From assembly GCA_937891465.1 (NCBI GenBank), contig CALAHF010000097.1:62001-126000 (forward strand): a DNA stretch of 64,000 nt, in the 5' to 3' direction. Shown here piece after piece: positions 44,270-53,360 of the stretch. The first letter of the stretch is position 1. The number at the start of each line of letters is the position of its first letter. The position numbers were made by a program, and so were the translations under genes. Origin of the DNA: an uncultured Verrucomicrobiales bacterium. GTDB lineage: Bacteria; Verrucomicrobiota; Verrucomicrobiia; Verrucomicrobiales; DEV007. The notes beneath the pieces were generated by a model, which ran no database searches, was not told where the DNA came from, and was given only the letters and a program-made list of their open reading frames with translations.

Positions 44270-45121
44270 ATGCCTGTTGGAAAAAATAGAGATCCTGTCC
44301 GATCGACGTTCCCGATTCCCGAAGGTAAATTACGCCTTCGGAAATTGGCTACGGCGGCGTGGTCTCCTTATACGTGGGCTCCGTTCGCAGCGACAGTGAC
44401 TGCAGTTCCATTTATCGACGCCAGCCCGCTGGTGATCGGTAGCATTTTTCTAATGGTCGCAGCTGGAGTTACCGGTTTTTGGCGGCTGAAACGGAAGAAG
44501 CTCTCGTCAGCACTTTTGGGAGATTTGATTGAAGAAAGCAATCAGGTCCAGGACCGCGAACTCGTGCTTCAGGCTAGAAATTTGCTGCGACGGGGCTATC
44601 CAGATTACGCCAGCACGTTAGGAAGTTTTCTCGAACGAAAACAGCAAATCGAGAAAGCCATTCACGGTGAAGGAAAACTGACGCGGGAAAAACGGGAAAT
44701 CGAAAATCTCGTCGATGCCGTCACCTTTGGCGTCTGCGATCAACTGGTGCGGCTCGCAAATTTTGACGATCGCCTGACGAAACCAAAACCGGATGCGATC
44801 CCGATTTCTGAAATCCAGCGGGAAAAAATCAATGAAGCCCGCCGCGAAATCGGGAAACGGGTTCACGTGGCGTTTGATATCATCGAATCGACATGGGAAA
44901 ACTTGGCTGATATCCTGGACCCAATCGGAATTTTAGAAAAAGAAGACGCCTCGCATCCGGAGTTGGATCGCGCCATCGCAAAGCTGCGCGAGGAACGTGC
45001 CGTCGCCCAGCGAATCCGTGAGCGGATGGAAACCGACTGGGGCGATAGATTTGGTCCCGCGCCAAATATTTCCGATGAGGAATTTGGTGAAGAGGCGGGG
45101 ATTGTTAGCGACGAGTGTTGA
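44270..45121 (+). CDS. Uncharacterised membrane/coiled-coil protein
   Basis: A 283-residue protein I do not recognise. One or two membrane segments lie at about 28-66 (VIGSIFLMVAAGVTGFW), followed by a long charged helical region to the C-terminus (RELVLQARNLLRRGYPDYAS; EINEARRE-type heptads), consistent with coiled coil. It is divergent from the DUF697-like gene with a 115-base gap. That pairing may hint at a shared membrane role, but this is inference. Confidence 0.55.
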   Translation: MPVGKNRDPVRSTFPIPEGKLRLRKLATAAWSPYTWAPFAATVTAVPFIDASPLVIGSIFLMVAAGVTGFWRLKRKKLSSALLGDLIEESNQVQDRELVLQARNLLRRGYPDYASTLGSFLERKQQIEKAIHGEGKLTREKREIENLVDAVTFGVCDQLVRLANFDDRLTKPKPDAIPISEIQREKINEARREIGKRVHVAFDIIESTWENLADILDPIGILEKEDASHPELDRAIAKLREERAVAQRIRERMETDWGDRFGPAPNISDEEFGEEAGIVSDEC

Positions 45122-45128
45122 TAAGATT

Positions 45129-45249
45129 GTCACGCAGAGCCGAGGAGCACGCAGAGCCGAGGTTGTTGAATTCTTTTTTGGCTAGTTGCCTGTCCGGTCC
45201 TAAAAAACTGATCAAGTCCAGCTCTGTGTGCTCGGTGCCTCTGTGCGAC
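45129..45249. repeat. Inverted-repeat element of the CTCTGTGCCTCTGTG type
   Basis: The left arm (45129-45158, GTCACGCAGAGCCGAGGAGC...) and right arm (45220-45249, ending CGGTGCCTCTGTGCGAC) are imperfect inverted copies, and the left arm is itself a tandem of CACGCAGAGCCGAGG. Similar CTCTGTG/CACAGAG repeats occur between genes in many bacteria of this and other phyla. It lies 3' of convergent genes and could fold into a long hairpin. Confidence 0.6.
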
Positions 45250-45253
45250 CTCC

Positions 45254-46171
45254 TCAGTGCCCCCGAACAATCCCAACGCGGTCGCCCATTCGAGCATAAA
45301 TCTCGCGGCCCGCTTTGGTGTTTTCGACTAAATCCGCCTCCAATTCCACACGACCAGGTTCGAAAAATGTGATCGTCATCGAACCGCCGAATTCGAAATA
45401 CCCTTTCTCATCGCCTTTCCCGACAGTCCCTGCTGCACTGGTTTGAATGATGCTGCCGACATTGGTTGCGCCGACTTCAAGAATCAAAATCGTCCCCACG
45501 GTTTCTGATTCCAGCTTCGTGAGCACCCTTTTGTTTTCGGCGAGAATTCCAATGTTCCGGCGCAGTGCGATCGGATTTACCGAATAAAGCACGCCGTTTA
45601 TGAGCTTCGGATCACCACACATTCCTGAGGCCGGAAAATGAAAGCGATGATAATCGACAGGGCAAAGTCGCGAAATCACAGCCGATCCGTTTTTAAATTG
45701 AGCCGCTAAACCCGCGTCCCCAAACAATTCGAACAGTGAAAATGACTGCTCTTTTGCGTAAATCTGATCCACTTCCGACAAATCTTGAAATCCCAGATGG
45801 CGACCATCAGCAGGAAAAACAACGGACTCGGGAGCGGGATCAATCGGGCGAACCTCCGGTTTTAGCTTTCGAATAAAGAAGTCGTTGAAACACCCGAAGG
45901 ACGCGACGTCATCCTGAAAGTCGTTGGGATCGAGATCGAAATCTTCGATGAAATTCACGACTGTTTTTTTCGTCGACGGCCACTTCGCCCACCAGCCATA
46001 GAGCCCGGAAAAGAAAGCGCGTTTGATAACCCCTTCGACGAGAATTCGGCCGATGCCAGTTTCGTAAGCCCAGCACAGAACGCCGCCGCCAAAAATTTTC
46101 TCGGTCTCGACCGCACCGGTCGTCCGATTGTAGAATTCGATGTCAGAATCCGGCTCCGTTTGCGTAGACAT
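45254..46171 (-). CDS. psd: Phosphatidylserine decarboxylase proenzyme
   Basis: A 305-residue membrane-associated enzyme making phosphatidylethanolamine from phosphatidylserine. It shows FFIRKLKPEVRPID, VVFPADGRHLGF, CPVDYHRFHFPASG, VLTKLESETVGTILILEVGA and the autocleavage site GYFEFGGSMTITFF. Cleavage between Gly and Ser makes the pyruvoyl group. The FGGS form and the length fit the longer PSD subfamily. It is followed by six bases from the cyclophilin gene on the same strand. Confidence 0.93.
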   Translation of the reverse strand: MSTQTEPDSDIEFYNRTTGAVETEKIFGGGVLCWAYETGIGRILVEGVIKRAFFSGLYGWWAKWPSTKKTVVNFIEDFDLDPNDFQDDVASFGCFNDFFIRKLKPEVRPIDPAPESVVFPADGRHLGFQDLSEVDQIYAKEQSFSLFELFGDAGLAAQFKNGSAVISRLCPVDYHRFHFPASGMCGDPKLINGVLYSVNPIALRRNIGILAENKRVLTKLESETVGTILILEVGATNVGSIIQTSAAGTVGKGDEKGYFEFGGSMTITFFEPGRVELEADLVENTKAGREIYARMGDRVGIVRGH

Positions 46172-46177
46172 GAATTT

Positions 46178-46792
46178 TTACTTCAAGTCTTTCCGCAAGT
46201 CTAAAATGCGATTCCACTCCGCAATCCGGCCTTTGTTTTCCTCAAACAAAAGCTCGGTGGAATCGAGAATTTCGATCGAAGTAATCGCATCGCCAACTTC
46301 AAGAGTTGGGAGTAATTCGGCACCTTTCGTGATTTTTCCAAAAATGGTGTAAAGCCCATCCAAGTGAGGACATGGTGCGAGCGTGATAAAAAACTGACCG
46401 CCGTTTGTGTCCGGCTTTTTCTTCCGCGCCATTGCCAAAATGCCGGCTCCATCGTGAATCAACTCATCAACAATTTCATTCTCCACATAGTAACCGACCA
46501 TTCCGCGGCCCGTTCCCGTGGGGTCGCCGCCTTGCAGGTAAAATTCGTCTTTCAGATGGAAACCAACTTTGACGTAAAAACCGCGCTTGGCGAGATTCAG
46601 GAAATTCGCAGCTGAAATAGGAACTTTCGAAGCAAAAATCGTAAAATGCAGGTCTCCTTTGGCTGTTTTCATGACGCCCCGGACGTCCTGAACAGTTTCC
46701 GGAGCGGGTTCAGTAGATTCCTGCGCGCTCGAAAAAAGAGTCCCTGCGGCTAGGATAAGTCCAAAAATCACACTGTTTTTCAGAAAGGGCAT
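46178..46792 (-). CDS. Exported cyclophilin-type peptidyl-prolyl cis-trans isomerase
   Basis: A 204-residue protein with signal peptide MPFLKNSVIFGLILAAGTLF and a cyclophilin domain. It has FTIFASKVPISAANFLNLAK, FYLQGGDPTGTGRG, GAGILAMARKKKPDTNGGQF (here NGGQFFITLAP) and LDGLYTIFGKI. The residues around the active site follow the bacterial PpiA/PpiB pattern, although the usual catalytic Arg segment (FHRV) is FHLK here. It probably folds periplasmic proteins. It sits directly upstream of psd. Confidence 0.9.
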   Translation of the reverse strand: MPFLKNSVIFGLILAAGTLFSSAQESTEPAPETVQDVRGVMKTAKGDLHFTIFASKVPISAANFLNLAKRGFYVKVGFHLKDEFYLQGGDPTGTGRGMVGYYVENEIVDELIHDGAGILAMARKKKPDTNGGQFFITLAPCPHLDGLYTIFGKITKGAELLPTLEVGDAITSIEILDSTELLFEENKGRIAEWNRILDLRKDLK

Positions 46793-46894
46793 GACTCACT
46801 TTATAAAATCTGAACCGAATGTCCAGTCGCTTCAAAAAGCACTGGTAAAACCAGTTTTCGATGGATTTTCCGCTGCATGAAACGATGAACACCC

Positions 46895-47605
46895 ATGGTT
46901 CTTTTGACAAATGATGACGGCATTGATGCTCCTGGACTCGCTGCTTTAGCGAGATTGGCGGAAGTCCGGTATGGTGCTGAAAATGTCTGGATCGTAGCTC
47001 CGGCAGCTGAAAATTCACAAGTTGGTCATCGAGTCACCACGGGGGAATCACTAAAAATTCAACGTCTCGGCCACCAAAGAATCGCTGTGCATGGAACTCC
47101 GGCAGACTGCACTCGACTGGCACTAAGTCAGTTGCTCCCCCAACAACCGGACCTCGTAATTTCCGGAATCAATTTCGGAGGCAATCTCGGTCGGCACGAT
47201 TTCGTAATCTCGGGAACGGTAGCGGCGGCGCGCGAAGCGGCTTTTCATGGAATTGAATCAATAGCGTTTTCGAATTTTCATCGATCGGGCGTCGATTTTT
47301 CATGGGAGAAATCTGCCGAAATGACCGTTTCAGCGCTGGATTTTATCGGCGGGGAAAAGGCAACTCATCCCGGCGAATTTTGGATCGTTAACATGCCACA
47401 TCTTAAACCCGGTGCTCCGGATCCACCCAAGATCAAAATGGCGCATCAGGAAGACCAGCCGCTAGAGCTTGCCTTTAAAGCGATTGAAGGCGACCCGGAT
47501 TCCTTTCTCTACACTGGTCGCTATCACGAACGCCCTGCCTCAGGCGGATCGGATGTCGCCGTCTGTTTTGGCGGGGACATTGCCGTTTCCCGAGTTTGGA
47601 TTTAA
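46895..47605 (+). CDS. surE: 5'/3'-nucleotidase SurE
   Basis: A 236-residue metal-dependent nucleotide phosphatase. It has the N-terminal VLLTNDDGIDAPGL metal site, VWIVAPAAENSQVGH, VHGTPADCTRLAL, PDLVISGINFGGNLG and YSGTVAAAREA-like ISGTVAAAREAAFHG. SurE acts on nucleoside monophosphates and short polyphosphates, often in stationary phase. It is divergent from the cyclophilin gene, and the lipase gene starts near its stop codon. Confidence 0.95.
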   Translation: MVLLTNDDGIDAPGLAALARLAEVRYGAENVWIVAPAAENSQVGHRVTTGESLKIQRLGHQRIAVHGTPADCTRLALSQLLPQQPDLVISGINFGGNLGRHDFVISGTVAAAREAAFHGIESIAFSNFHRSGVDFSWEKSAEMTVSALDFIGGEKATHPGEFWIVNMPHLKPGAPDPPKIKMAHQEDQPLELAFKAIEGDPDSFLYTGRYHERPASGGSDVAVCFGGDIAVSRVWI

Positions 47606-47616
47606 GCTATCCCATT

Positions 47617-48573
47617 GTGGATCGTGACGAATTCAAATTCAAAACCCGGCAGCTGATTGCCGATTGGGACGGCGTTCTCAATCCGCCGGATCGATTCACG
47701 TTTTTTGAAAACGCAGACAAAATTCCGCCGTTTGATCTCGAATCGCTGACTGAATTTTCTCCGACCAATGCATGGTGGCTCGGTGAGCTGTGCCGCCTCG
47801 CCTACACGCCCGACGCCAAAGAGTCAGGTTATTTCAAAAATCGAAAACAGCCCGTTCGAGCGTCCTGGCTGGAGCCTCAAACAACCTTCCGAGAGGTCCA
47901 TTCCATTCACAAAACCGGGAATCACGCTTCGATTTATCTGGGTGAAACCGAAGCTGGAAAACGTTTCACCGTGCTTTGCTTTCGAGGTTCAAGCCGATTG
48001 CGTCAGTGGATCATGAATTTTACGGCAATGCCGCAGGAATGGGCTTTCGCGAATGGCACGTGCGGCCATTCCGGCGCCTATGTGCACGCCGGATTCGATA
48101 TTTTGGCAAAACGAATCTGGCCTCAGCTTCACGAAAAACTGATGTCCCTGCCTCGCCCGTTTATTTTCACCGGGCACAGCCTTGGCGGAGCTCTGGCCAC
48201 TCTCGCAGCGGTTGAAGAAAAGCCCGATTTATTGCTCACTTTTGGGGCCCCTAAAGTAGGTAACCCTTTGTTTTCCAGCCTGATAGGAGACACGCCTCAC
48301 TTTCGATTAATCAACAGTCTCGACTTGGTTCCTCACGTCCCGCCGGCTGATCCCGGAATGAAAAATCGCGAGTTTATTCACAGCGGACAGCGGATTTTTC
48401 TCACCGAAAGCGGTAATGCCGTTCCTGAAGACGATCCAGCAGGAAATACCAACGCTATCTCCCATCTTAGAGACGCGTTTCGCCAGTCGACGCCGCCTGC
48501 GTGCATCGTTGATCACTTGATGTGGAGTTATTGCCGAAAATTACGTGCTCAAATTGATCGGTTAGGCGATTGA
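47617..48573 (+). CDS. Class 3 lipase
   Basis: A 318-residue alpha/beta hydrolase of the lipase class 3 family: FTVLCFRGSSRLRQW, the nucleophile elbow FTGHSLGGALATLAA, TFGAPKVGNPLF and INSLDLVPHVPP (the Asp), with a C-terminal His in VDHLMW. No signal peptide is visible, so it may be cytoplasmic. I use the GTG giving VDRDEFKFK, 11 bases after the surE stop; a TTG at 47596 overlapping surE is possible. The close spacing supports co-transcription with surE. Confidence 0.88.
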   Translation: MDRDEFKFKTRQLIADWDGVLNPPDRFTFFENADKIPPFDLESLTEFSPTNAWWLGELCRLAYTPDAKESGYFKNRKQPVRASWLEPQTTFREVHSIHKTGNHASIYLGETEAGKRFTVLCFRGSSRLRQWIMNFTAMPQEWAFANGTCGHSGAYVHAGFDILAKRIWPQLHEKLMSLPRPFIFTGHSLGGALATLAAVEEKPDLLLTFGAPKVGNPLFSSLIGDTPHFRLINSLDLVPHVPPADPGMKNREFIHSGQRIFLTESGNAVPEDDPAGNTNAISHLRDAFRQSTPPACIVDHLMWSYCRKLRAQIDRLGD

Positions 48574-48650
48574 ATCTTTACAACGGCGTCACAAATTTGT
48601 ATGTTCCGACAAGGATCATTGAATAAAAACCCCCGATCTTTTTAAAATAC

Positions 48651-48998
48651 ATGAAATCAACAGTAATATCTCTTCTCATCGTAGCCGTGCTTGTCGGCAT
48701 CATTAATTTACTTGCAACCCTCGATGTTATTGGCGGAGGTGGTGGAGCTAACGCCGGTGGCGACTATCTTGTTCTTTCTCCGCAAAAAATGGATGAGCTA
48801 GGCTTTGCTTCGATCGCTGAAGAAGACGGCATGAAGCCCGACGAGAATGGAGCCGTCACACTCAAGCGCGAAGATATCGCGAAAGACCCACGTGCTTATC
48901 GTCCGAACATGGTTCCCCGCTCAATCGAAGAAGTCGAGAAGCAGGGTTACACATTCATCGCTGTCACGAGCGATAATCATTACATCTTCCGAAAATAA
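48651..48998 (+). CDS. Small membrane-anchored protein of unknown function
   Basis: A 115-residue protein with one N-terminal membrane segment (ISLLIVAVLVGIINLLATL), a Gly-rich stretch, then a small hydrophilic domain ending GYTFIAVTSDNHYIFRK. I do not recognise it. The N-terminus could be an uncleaved anchor with the domain outside. A dispersed palindrome follows 20 bases after the stop. Confidence 0.6.
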   Translation: MKSTVISLLIVAVLVGIINLLATLDVIGGGGGANAGGDYLVLSPQKMDELGFASIAEEDGMKPDENGAVTLKREDIAKDPRAYRPNMVPRSIEEVEKQGYTFIAVTSDNHYIFRK

Positions 48999-49018
48999 TT
49001 TTTTAGAAAATCAATTTT

Positions 49019-49063
49019 CACGATCAAACAGGATTGCTTCGATGAATCAATCCTGTTTTTGTG
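49019..49063. repeat. Dispersed palindromic element, copy 8 (compensatory stem)
   Basis: The left arm AAACAGGATT and right arm AATCCTGTTT form a perfect ten-pair stem around TTCGATGAA, flanked by CAC/GTG. Relative to the common arms (AGGGT and ACCCT) both sides have changed together, keeping the pairing. It lies between convergent genes and has T-rich flanks. Confidence 0.75.
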
Positions 49064-49081
49064 CACTGCCTCCACGGAAAT

Positions 49082-50365
49082 TCAGTTTTCGCGGAAAATA
49101 TTCACCCCGGTGATGATTCTCGCTCCGCGGCGGTAGCGGACATAAGCATAGAACCACTGGATCAGTACAGCGATTTTATTGCGAAACCCGACCAGGAAGA
49201 GCAAGTGAATGAAAAGCCACATCAGCCAGGCGACGAAACCAGTGAATTTCAACCCCATGCTTGAAGCCACCGCAGCTGAACGCCCAATCGTCGCCATGCT
49301 GCCTTTGTTAAAATAGCGAAACTGCGGCCGCACATCATACTCGGGAGCTTTTCCAGCCGCGAGTTTCTTCAAGTCGTATTCGATTACCTTCGCCACATGT
49401 TTACCCATTTGCATCGCGGCAGGGCACAAGCCGGGAACGCGTTTCTCTGCCTGATCGATACAATGAGCGATGTCGCCCATCGCAAAAATGTGGGAGTGGC
49501 CAGGCAAACTGAGATCTTTTTCGACGATAATCCGGCCTCCCTTATCAAGCGGCACTCCCAGTCGTTCAGTCAATTTCGAAGCCTCAACTCCGGCCGCCCA
49601 GACGATGTTCTCCGCCGAGATCGTTTCGTTTCCGAGTTTTAGAAATTTATCGCCCACTTCCTGAACCGGAGCATCGAGACGGACTTCCACACCCATTTTT
49701 TCGAGCTTCGTTTTCGTGTAAGCAGAAAGATCCTCGTCATACATCGTCAACAATCGCGGCGCGGCCTCAACAAGAACAATCTTGGCTTCATCAGTATTGA
49801 TGTTTCGAAAATCATCGATCAACACGTGACACGCCAGCTCGGCAAAAGCCCCCGCCAGCTCTACCCCGGTTGGGCCGCCACCGACAATCGCGATCGTCAT
49901 GAGCCGCTTCCGTTCTTCGGGATCATCGCTCATTTCCGCCTTCTCGAAAGCCATCAGCACGTTGCGGCGCATTTCCGTGGCATCATTCAAGGTTTTGAGA
50001 CCGAGTGATTTCTTCGCCCATTCGTCATTGCCAAAATAGCCCGTTTTCACCCCCAAACCAATCGCGAGATAATCGAAATCAAACGCATCATCCGCCGTCG
50101 TCACCTTTTTGCCTTCGACGTCGATATCGCGGACTTCATCCATGATGACCGTAACGTTGTCGTAATCCGCAAAGATACTCCGAATCGGATGTGCAATTTC
50201 CGGCGCGGCCAGCCCTGCTGAAGCCACTTGGTAAAGCAAAGGCTGGAACAGATGGTGGTTTTGCCGATCGATAATCGTGATATCGATCTCCGCTTTTTTG
50301 AGTGCCAGGCCAAGCTCGATTCCCGCGAACCCGCCCCCAAGCACCACGAGGTGTGGACGTTTCAT
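49082..50365 (-). CDS. ndh: Type II NADH:quinone oxidoreductase (NDH-2)
   Basis: A 427-residue FAD enzyme passing electrons from NADH to quinone without proton pumping. The FAD-binding motif VVLGGGFAGIELGLAL opens the protein, followed by IIDRQNHHLFQPLLYQVASA (typical of NDH-2) and FDYLAIGLGVKTGYFG. The second Rossmann motif for NADH is IAIVGGGPTGVELAGAFAEL, and IVWAAGVEAS and HIFAMGDIAHC follow. The C-terminal part holds membrane-binding helices (FTGFVAWLMWLFIHLLFLVG). Confidence 0.95.
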   Translation of the reverse strand: MKRPHLVVLGGGFAGIELGLALKKAEIDITIIDRQNHHLFQPLLYQVASAGLAAPEIAHPIRSIFADYDNVTVIMDEVRDIDVEGKKVTTADDAFDFDYLAIGLGVKTGYFGNDEWAKKSLGLKTLNDATEMRRNVLMAFEKAEMSDDPEERKRLMTIAIVGGGPTGVELAGAFAELACHVLIDDFRNINTDEAKIVLVEAAPRLLTMYDEDLSAYTKTKLEKMGVEVRLDAPVQEVGDKFLKLGNETISAENIVWAAGVEASKLTERLGVPLDKGGRIIVEKDLSLPGHSHIFAMGDIAHCIDQAEKRVPGLCPAAMQMGKHVAKVIEYDLKKLAAGKAPEYDVRPQFRYFNKGSMATIGRSAAVASSMGLKFTGFVAWLMWLFIHLLFLVGFRNKIAVLIQWFYAYVRYRRGARIITGVNIFREN

Positions 50366-50434
50366 TTAGAATTAGTTACGCCTCGAAACGAGGGTTGGAA
50401 GTGAAAAAATCCTCACTATCTCAAAACGCGTCAC

Positions 50435-50602
50435 CACGAACCAACAGGGTCTGTTCGAAAGACTCAAAAACCCATTTTCGATCCCATAGGGTGCGTTCGA
50501 TGAACATACCCTGTTGGTTCGTATCAGGGCTATCTTCCGGTTCCGCTTCGCGAGAATCCTCGGACCGCTGGCAAAGCCAGCTTGTCGGCCTGTTGGTTCG
50601 TA
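50435..50602. repeat. Dispersed palindromic element, copies 9a-c (compound)
   Basis: Arm 9a is CACGAACCAACAGGGT (50435-50450). A full unit 9b follows (arms CATAGGGT and ACCCTGTT, loop GTTCGATGAAC). A separate right arm 9c, CCTGTTGGTTCGT, ends at 50601. The 9a arm and the 9b right arm (50508-50522) are perfect 15-base inverted copies. A small perfect hairpin GCTGGC-AAA-GCCAGC lies between 9b and 9c. The locus separates leuB and ndh, both on the minus strand. Confidence 0.7.
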
Positions 50603-50606
50603 AAAA

Positions 50607-51806
<1,200 letters not shown>

Positions 51807-51827
51807 TCAAAAATTTAATCTCGCCAC

Positions 51828-52055
51828 ATGCCGCCTATTTCCGAAGACCAACCCGTCGAAAAAATCACAAGTCCCGAAACCGTCAGCGAAGCCAACAGAA
51901 GATGGATATTTTCGATTGGGTCGCTCGTGGTGGCTTGGGGTGCCGTTTTCGGACTCGCCGGCGCCACATGGCTTCCGGCAATTATTGCAGGATTTATTAT
52001 TTTCCTGCCGCCCATTTTTGCGATCGTCGGATTAATTCACACCATCGGAGCCTAG
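51828..52055 (+). CDS. Small two-helix membrane protein
   Basis: A 75-residue protein with a polar N-terminal third and two hydrophobic segments (WIFSIGSLVVAWGAVFGLAG and AIIAGFIIFLPPIFAIVGLI). No family recognised. It is divergent from leuB with a 108-base gap. The composition and clean start support a real gene, but the evidence is modest. Confidence 0.5.
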   Translation: MPPISEDQPVEKITSPETVSEANRRWIFSIGSLVVAWGAVFGLAGATWLPAIIAGFIIFLPPIFAIVGLIHTIGA

Positions 52056-52079
52056 AGAAATCATAGCAAAATCAACGGC

Positions 52080-52163
52080 ATGTTGGTGCCTGCGTTGTTG
52101 GGAACCATTTTTACTCTCCCGGCCATTGCATCGATTTTGTTTCTGCTGTTGGTCAAAGGATGA
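52080..52163 (+). CDS. Possible 27-residue membrane peptide
   Basis: Starting 24 bases after the preceding small membrane gene, an ATG opens a 27-codon frame that is almost entirely hydrophobic (MLVPALLGTIFTLPAIASIL, then FLLLVKG). Its length and the charged end fit a single-pass membrane peptide. No ribosome-binding site is obvious. It may be chance. Confidence 0.3.
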   Translation: MLVPALLGTIFTLPAIASILFLLLVKG

Positions 52164-52193
52164 GCCGTAGGATTAACCGCCCAATTCTTCCGA

Positions 52194-52610
52194 TCAGATT
52201 GAACCGTTCATTTCCGTAATAATAGTGATCATTGGCATAAACAAAGCAGTGGGAATAACGAAGATCAAAACCATCAAGAAAACGATCATCGAAACCGTAA
52301 TTCCCCACGCGATCGGCTTTTCACGATTTCTCAGAAGAAAAATAATTGCTCCGGCAGGCAGAGCGGCAGTCACCATTGGATATCCTAAACCGTAAAAAAT
52401 ATACGGGAGTCTAATTACCATTTGAGTCATCCCGGGCAGAGGTGTATCGCCCAACAAATCCGAGAAAATCCGTTCAAACTTTGGAATAATTAAACCAATT
52501 CTGGTGCTGACTAAAGCGAAGAAGGTGATGAGCAAAACTCCAACGACCACAAACATTCGCTGTAGCTTCGACAATCGAATTCTCAACGAGAGGATTACGG
52601 GATCTTCCAT
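52194..52610 (-). CDS. Stand-alone T2SF/PulF-like membrane protein
   Basis: A 138-residue protein with three membrane segments (about 20-40, 68-92 and 100-125). The segment IPKFERIFSDLLGDTPLPGM followed by a hydrophobic stretch resembles the end of a type II secretion/type IV pilus inner-membrane F repeat (VIPKFxxIF...LPLPT). It is much shorter than GspF/PilC (about 400 residues) and no other secretion gene is adjacent, so this is a partial or derived version. It precedes trpF's stop by only nine bases. Confidence 0.5.
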   Translation of the reverse strand: MEDPVILSLRIRLSKLQRMFVVVGVLLITFFALVSTRIGLIIPKFERIFSDLLGDTPLPGMTQMVIRLPYIFYGLGYPMVTAALPAGAIIFLLRNREKPIAWGITVSMIVFLMVLIFVIPTALFMPMITIITEMNGSI

Positions 52611-52619
52611 CGCAACTTT

Positions 52620-53285
52620 TTAACACACCGCCGCCAAAAACGCCCGCACCTTCTCCATGTCCTTCACGCCGGGAACTCCGGATTCCACGCCGCTGGCGGT
52701 ATCGACGGCGAATGGCTTTACCTGAGCGATCGCATCAGCCACGTTTTCCGCGACAATTCCTCCGGCGAGAATGACACGGCGACCTGGCCATTTCTCGACG
52801 GCATCACGACCGAGCGTCCAATCCATCGTTTCACCGGTGCCGCCGAACTCAACCGGAGCATAGGCGTCGAGCAATAGTGCATTTTCGGCACAATTAGAAA
52901 AACCGTCGGCCAATTCAAGTGTTTCCCGACTTTTTACGCCAAGCGCTTTAAAAACGGGAAACCCTGCGGCTGACAGGTCGGCCAGAAATTCGGGAGACTC
53001 GGTTCCGTGGAGTTGGGCGAAATCAATGATCTCTGACGCGAACGCCTCTTCGATTTCTTCGCGTGTTGGGTTCACAAAAACTCCGATTCGAGTGATCGTT
53101 CCCGCCAGCTCACGCATCCACGAAGTCGCTTCCGTGTCAGGTAACAGATAGCGTTTTGATTTTGCGTAGAAATTAAAGCCCAGCGCATCGGCCCCCAATT
53201 CGGTGATGGCGTGTGCTTGTTCGGCCGTGGTAATCCCACAAATCTTGGCCTTCACTCGATCGCCGTCATTTTCGAAAAAAGTCAT
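52620..53285 (-). CDS. trpF: Phosphoribosylanthranilate isomerase
   Basis: A 221-residue (beta/alpha)8 enzyme of tryptophan synthesis. It shows VKAKICGITTAEQAHAITEL (the catalytic Cys in KICGIT), ADALGFNFYAKSKRYL, IGVFVNPTREEIEEA, FAQLHGTESPEF, LLLDAYAPVEFGGTGETMDW and the phosphate-binding ILAGGIVAENVADAI and VDTASGVESGVPGVKD. The ATG giving MTFFENDGD is used; the upstream extension is not family-like. Other trp genes are not in the window. Confidence 0.96.
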   Translation of the reverse strand: MTFFENDGDRVKAKICGITTAEQAHAITELGADALGFNFYAKSKRYLLPDTEATSWMRELAGTITRIGVFVNPTREEIEEAFASEIIDFAQLHGTESPEFLADLSAAGFPVFKALGVKSRETLELADGFSNCAENALLLDAYAPVEFGGTGETMDWTLGRDAVEKWPGRRVILAGGIVAENVADAIAQVKPFAVDTASGVESGVPGVKDMEKVRAFLAAVC

Positions 53286-53360
53286 CGATGGCAGTGTAGC
53301 GGATTTTGCAGAAATTCCGAGTCGTAGCTTCGAATGGCATTCGAAGTTGAGAGATCTCAA

